From positions 1-5,776 of the forward strand of contig SLFF01000198.1 in NCBI GenBank assembly GCA_007124395.1: 5,776 nucleotides of DNA. Direction: 5' to 3'. Below are positions 5,761-5,776 of the stretch, one piece after another. The stretch comes from Thermomicrobiaceae bacterium (lineage in GTDB: Bacteria; Chloroflexota; Chloroflexia; Thermomicrobiales; Thermomicrobiaceae). Position 1 is the stretch's first letter. The number at the start of each line of letters is the position of its first letter. Both the position numbers and the translations under genes were made by a program. Under the pieces are notes generated by a model. It had not been told where the DNA came from, did not search any database, and worked only from the letters and a program-made list of their open reading frames with translations.

Positions 5761-5776
5761 CAGTTATCATGGAGGG

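Overview
This window looks like a chromosomal segment of a moderately GC-rich bacterium (hand counts give about 62% GC in the right half and about 54-56% in the two abiE-like genes). Gene density is high, spacing is short, and starts are mixed: several have good Shine-Dalgarno sites and one may be leaderless. The gene content fits a Terrabacteria lineage such as Chloroflexota (Thermomicrobia-like). That placement is an impression from protein style, not a demonstrated assignment.

Left edge (1-315): the 3' end of a gene that resembles an FAD-dependent thymidylate synthase (ThyX). Next (388-1882) comes a translationally coupled two-gene module: an AbiEi-type antitoxin/transcriptional regulator, then an AbiEii-type nucleotidyltransferase toxin. 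Together they form a type IV (AbiE) toxin-antitoxin or abortive-infection system. Its short upstream region holds a -10-like TATTAT placed for a leaderless transcript and a perfect 8-bp inverted repeat flanking it, a candidate autoregulatory operator.

Middle: a YihY/BrkB-family membrane protein on the minus strand (1899-2879) converges on the toxin gene. About 230 bases of divergent intergenic DNA (2880-3110) separate it from a rightward group of three genes.

Right: a cation diffusion facilitator transporter (3111-4055), an uncharacterised MNT-fold nucleotidyltransferase-like protein (about 4125-5174) and a GNAT acetyltransferase (5202-5711). The short same-strand gaps suggest one transcript. 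The window ends with a GC-rich palindromic element (5725-5760) of the dispersed intergenic-repeat type, just after the GNAT stop codon.

The clearest biology is the AbiE phage-defence/toxin-antitoxin module, a known system type. I see no convincing wholly new system. The most open items are the AbiE operator and leaderless start, the unassigned nucleotidyltransferase paired with a GNAT protein, and the terminal repeat.
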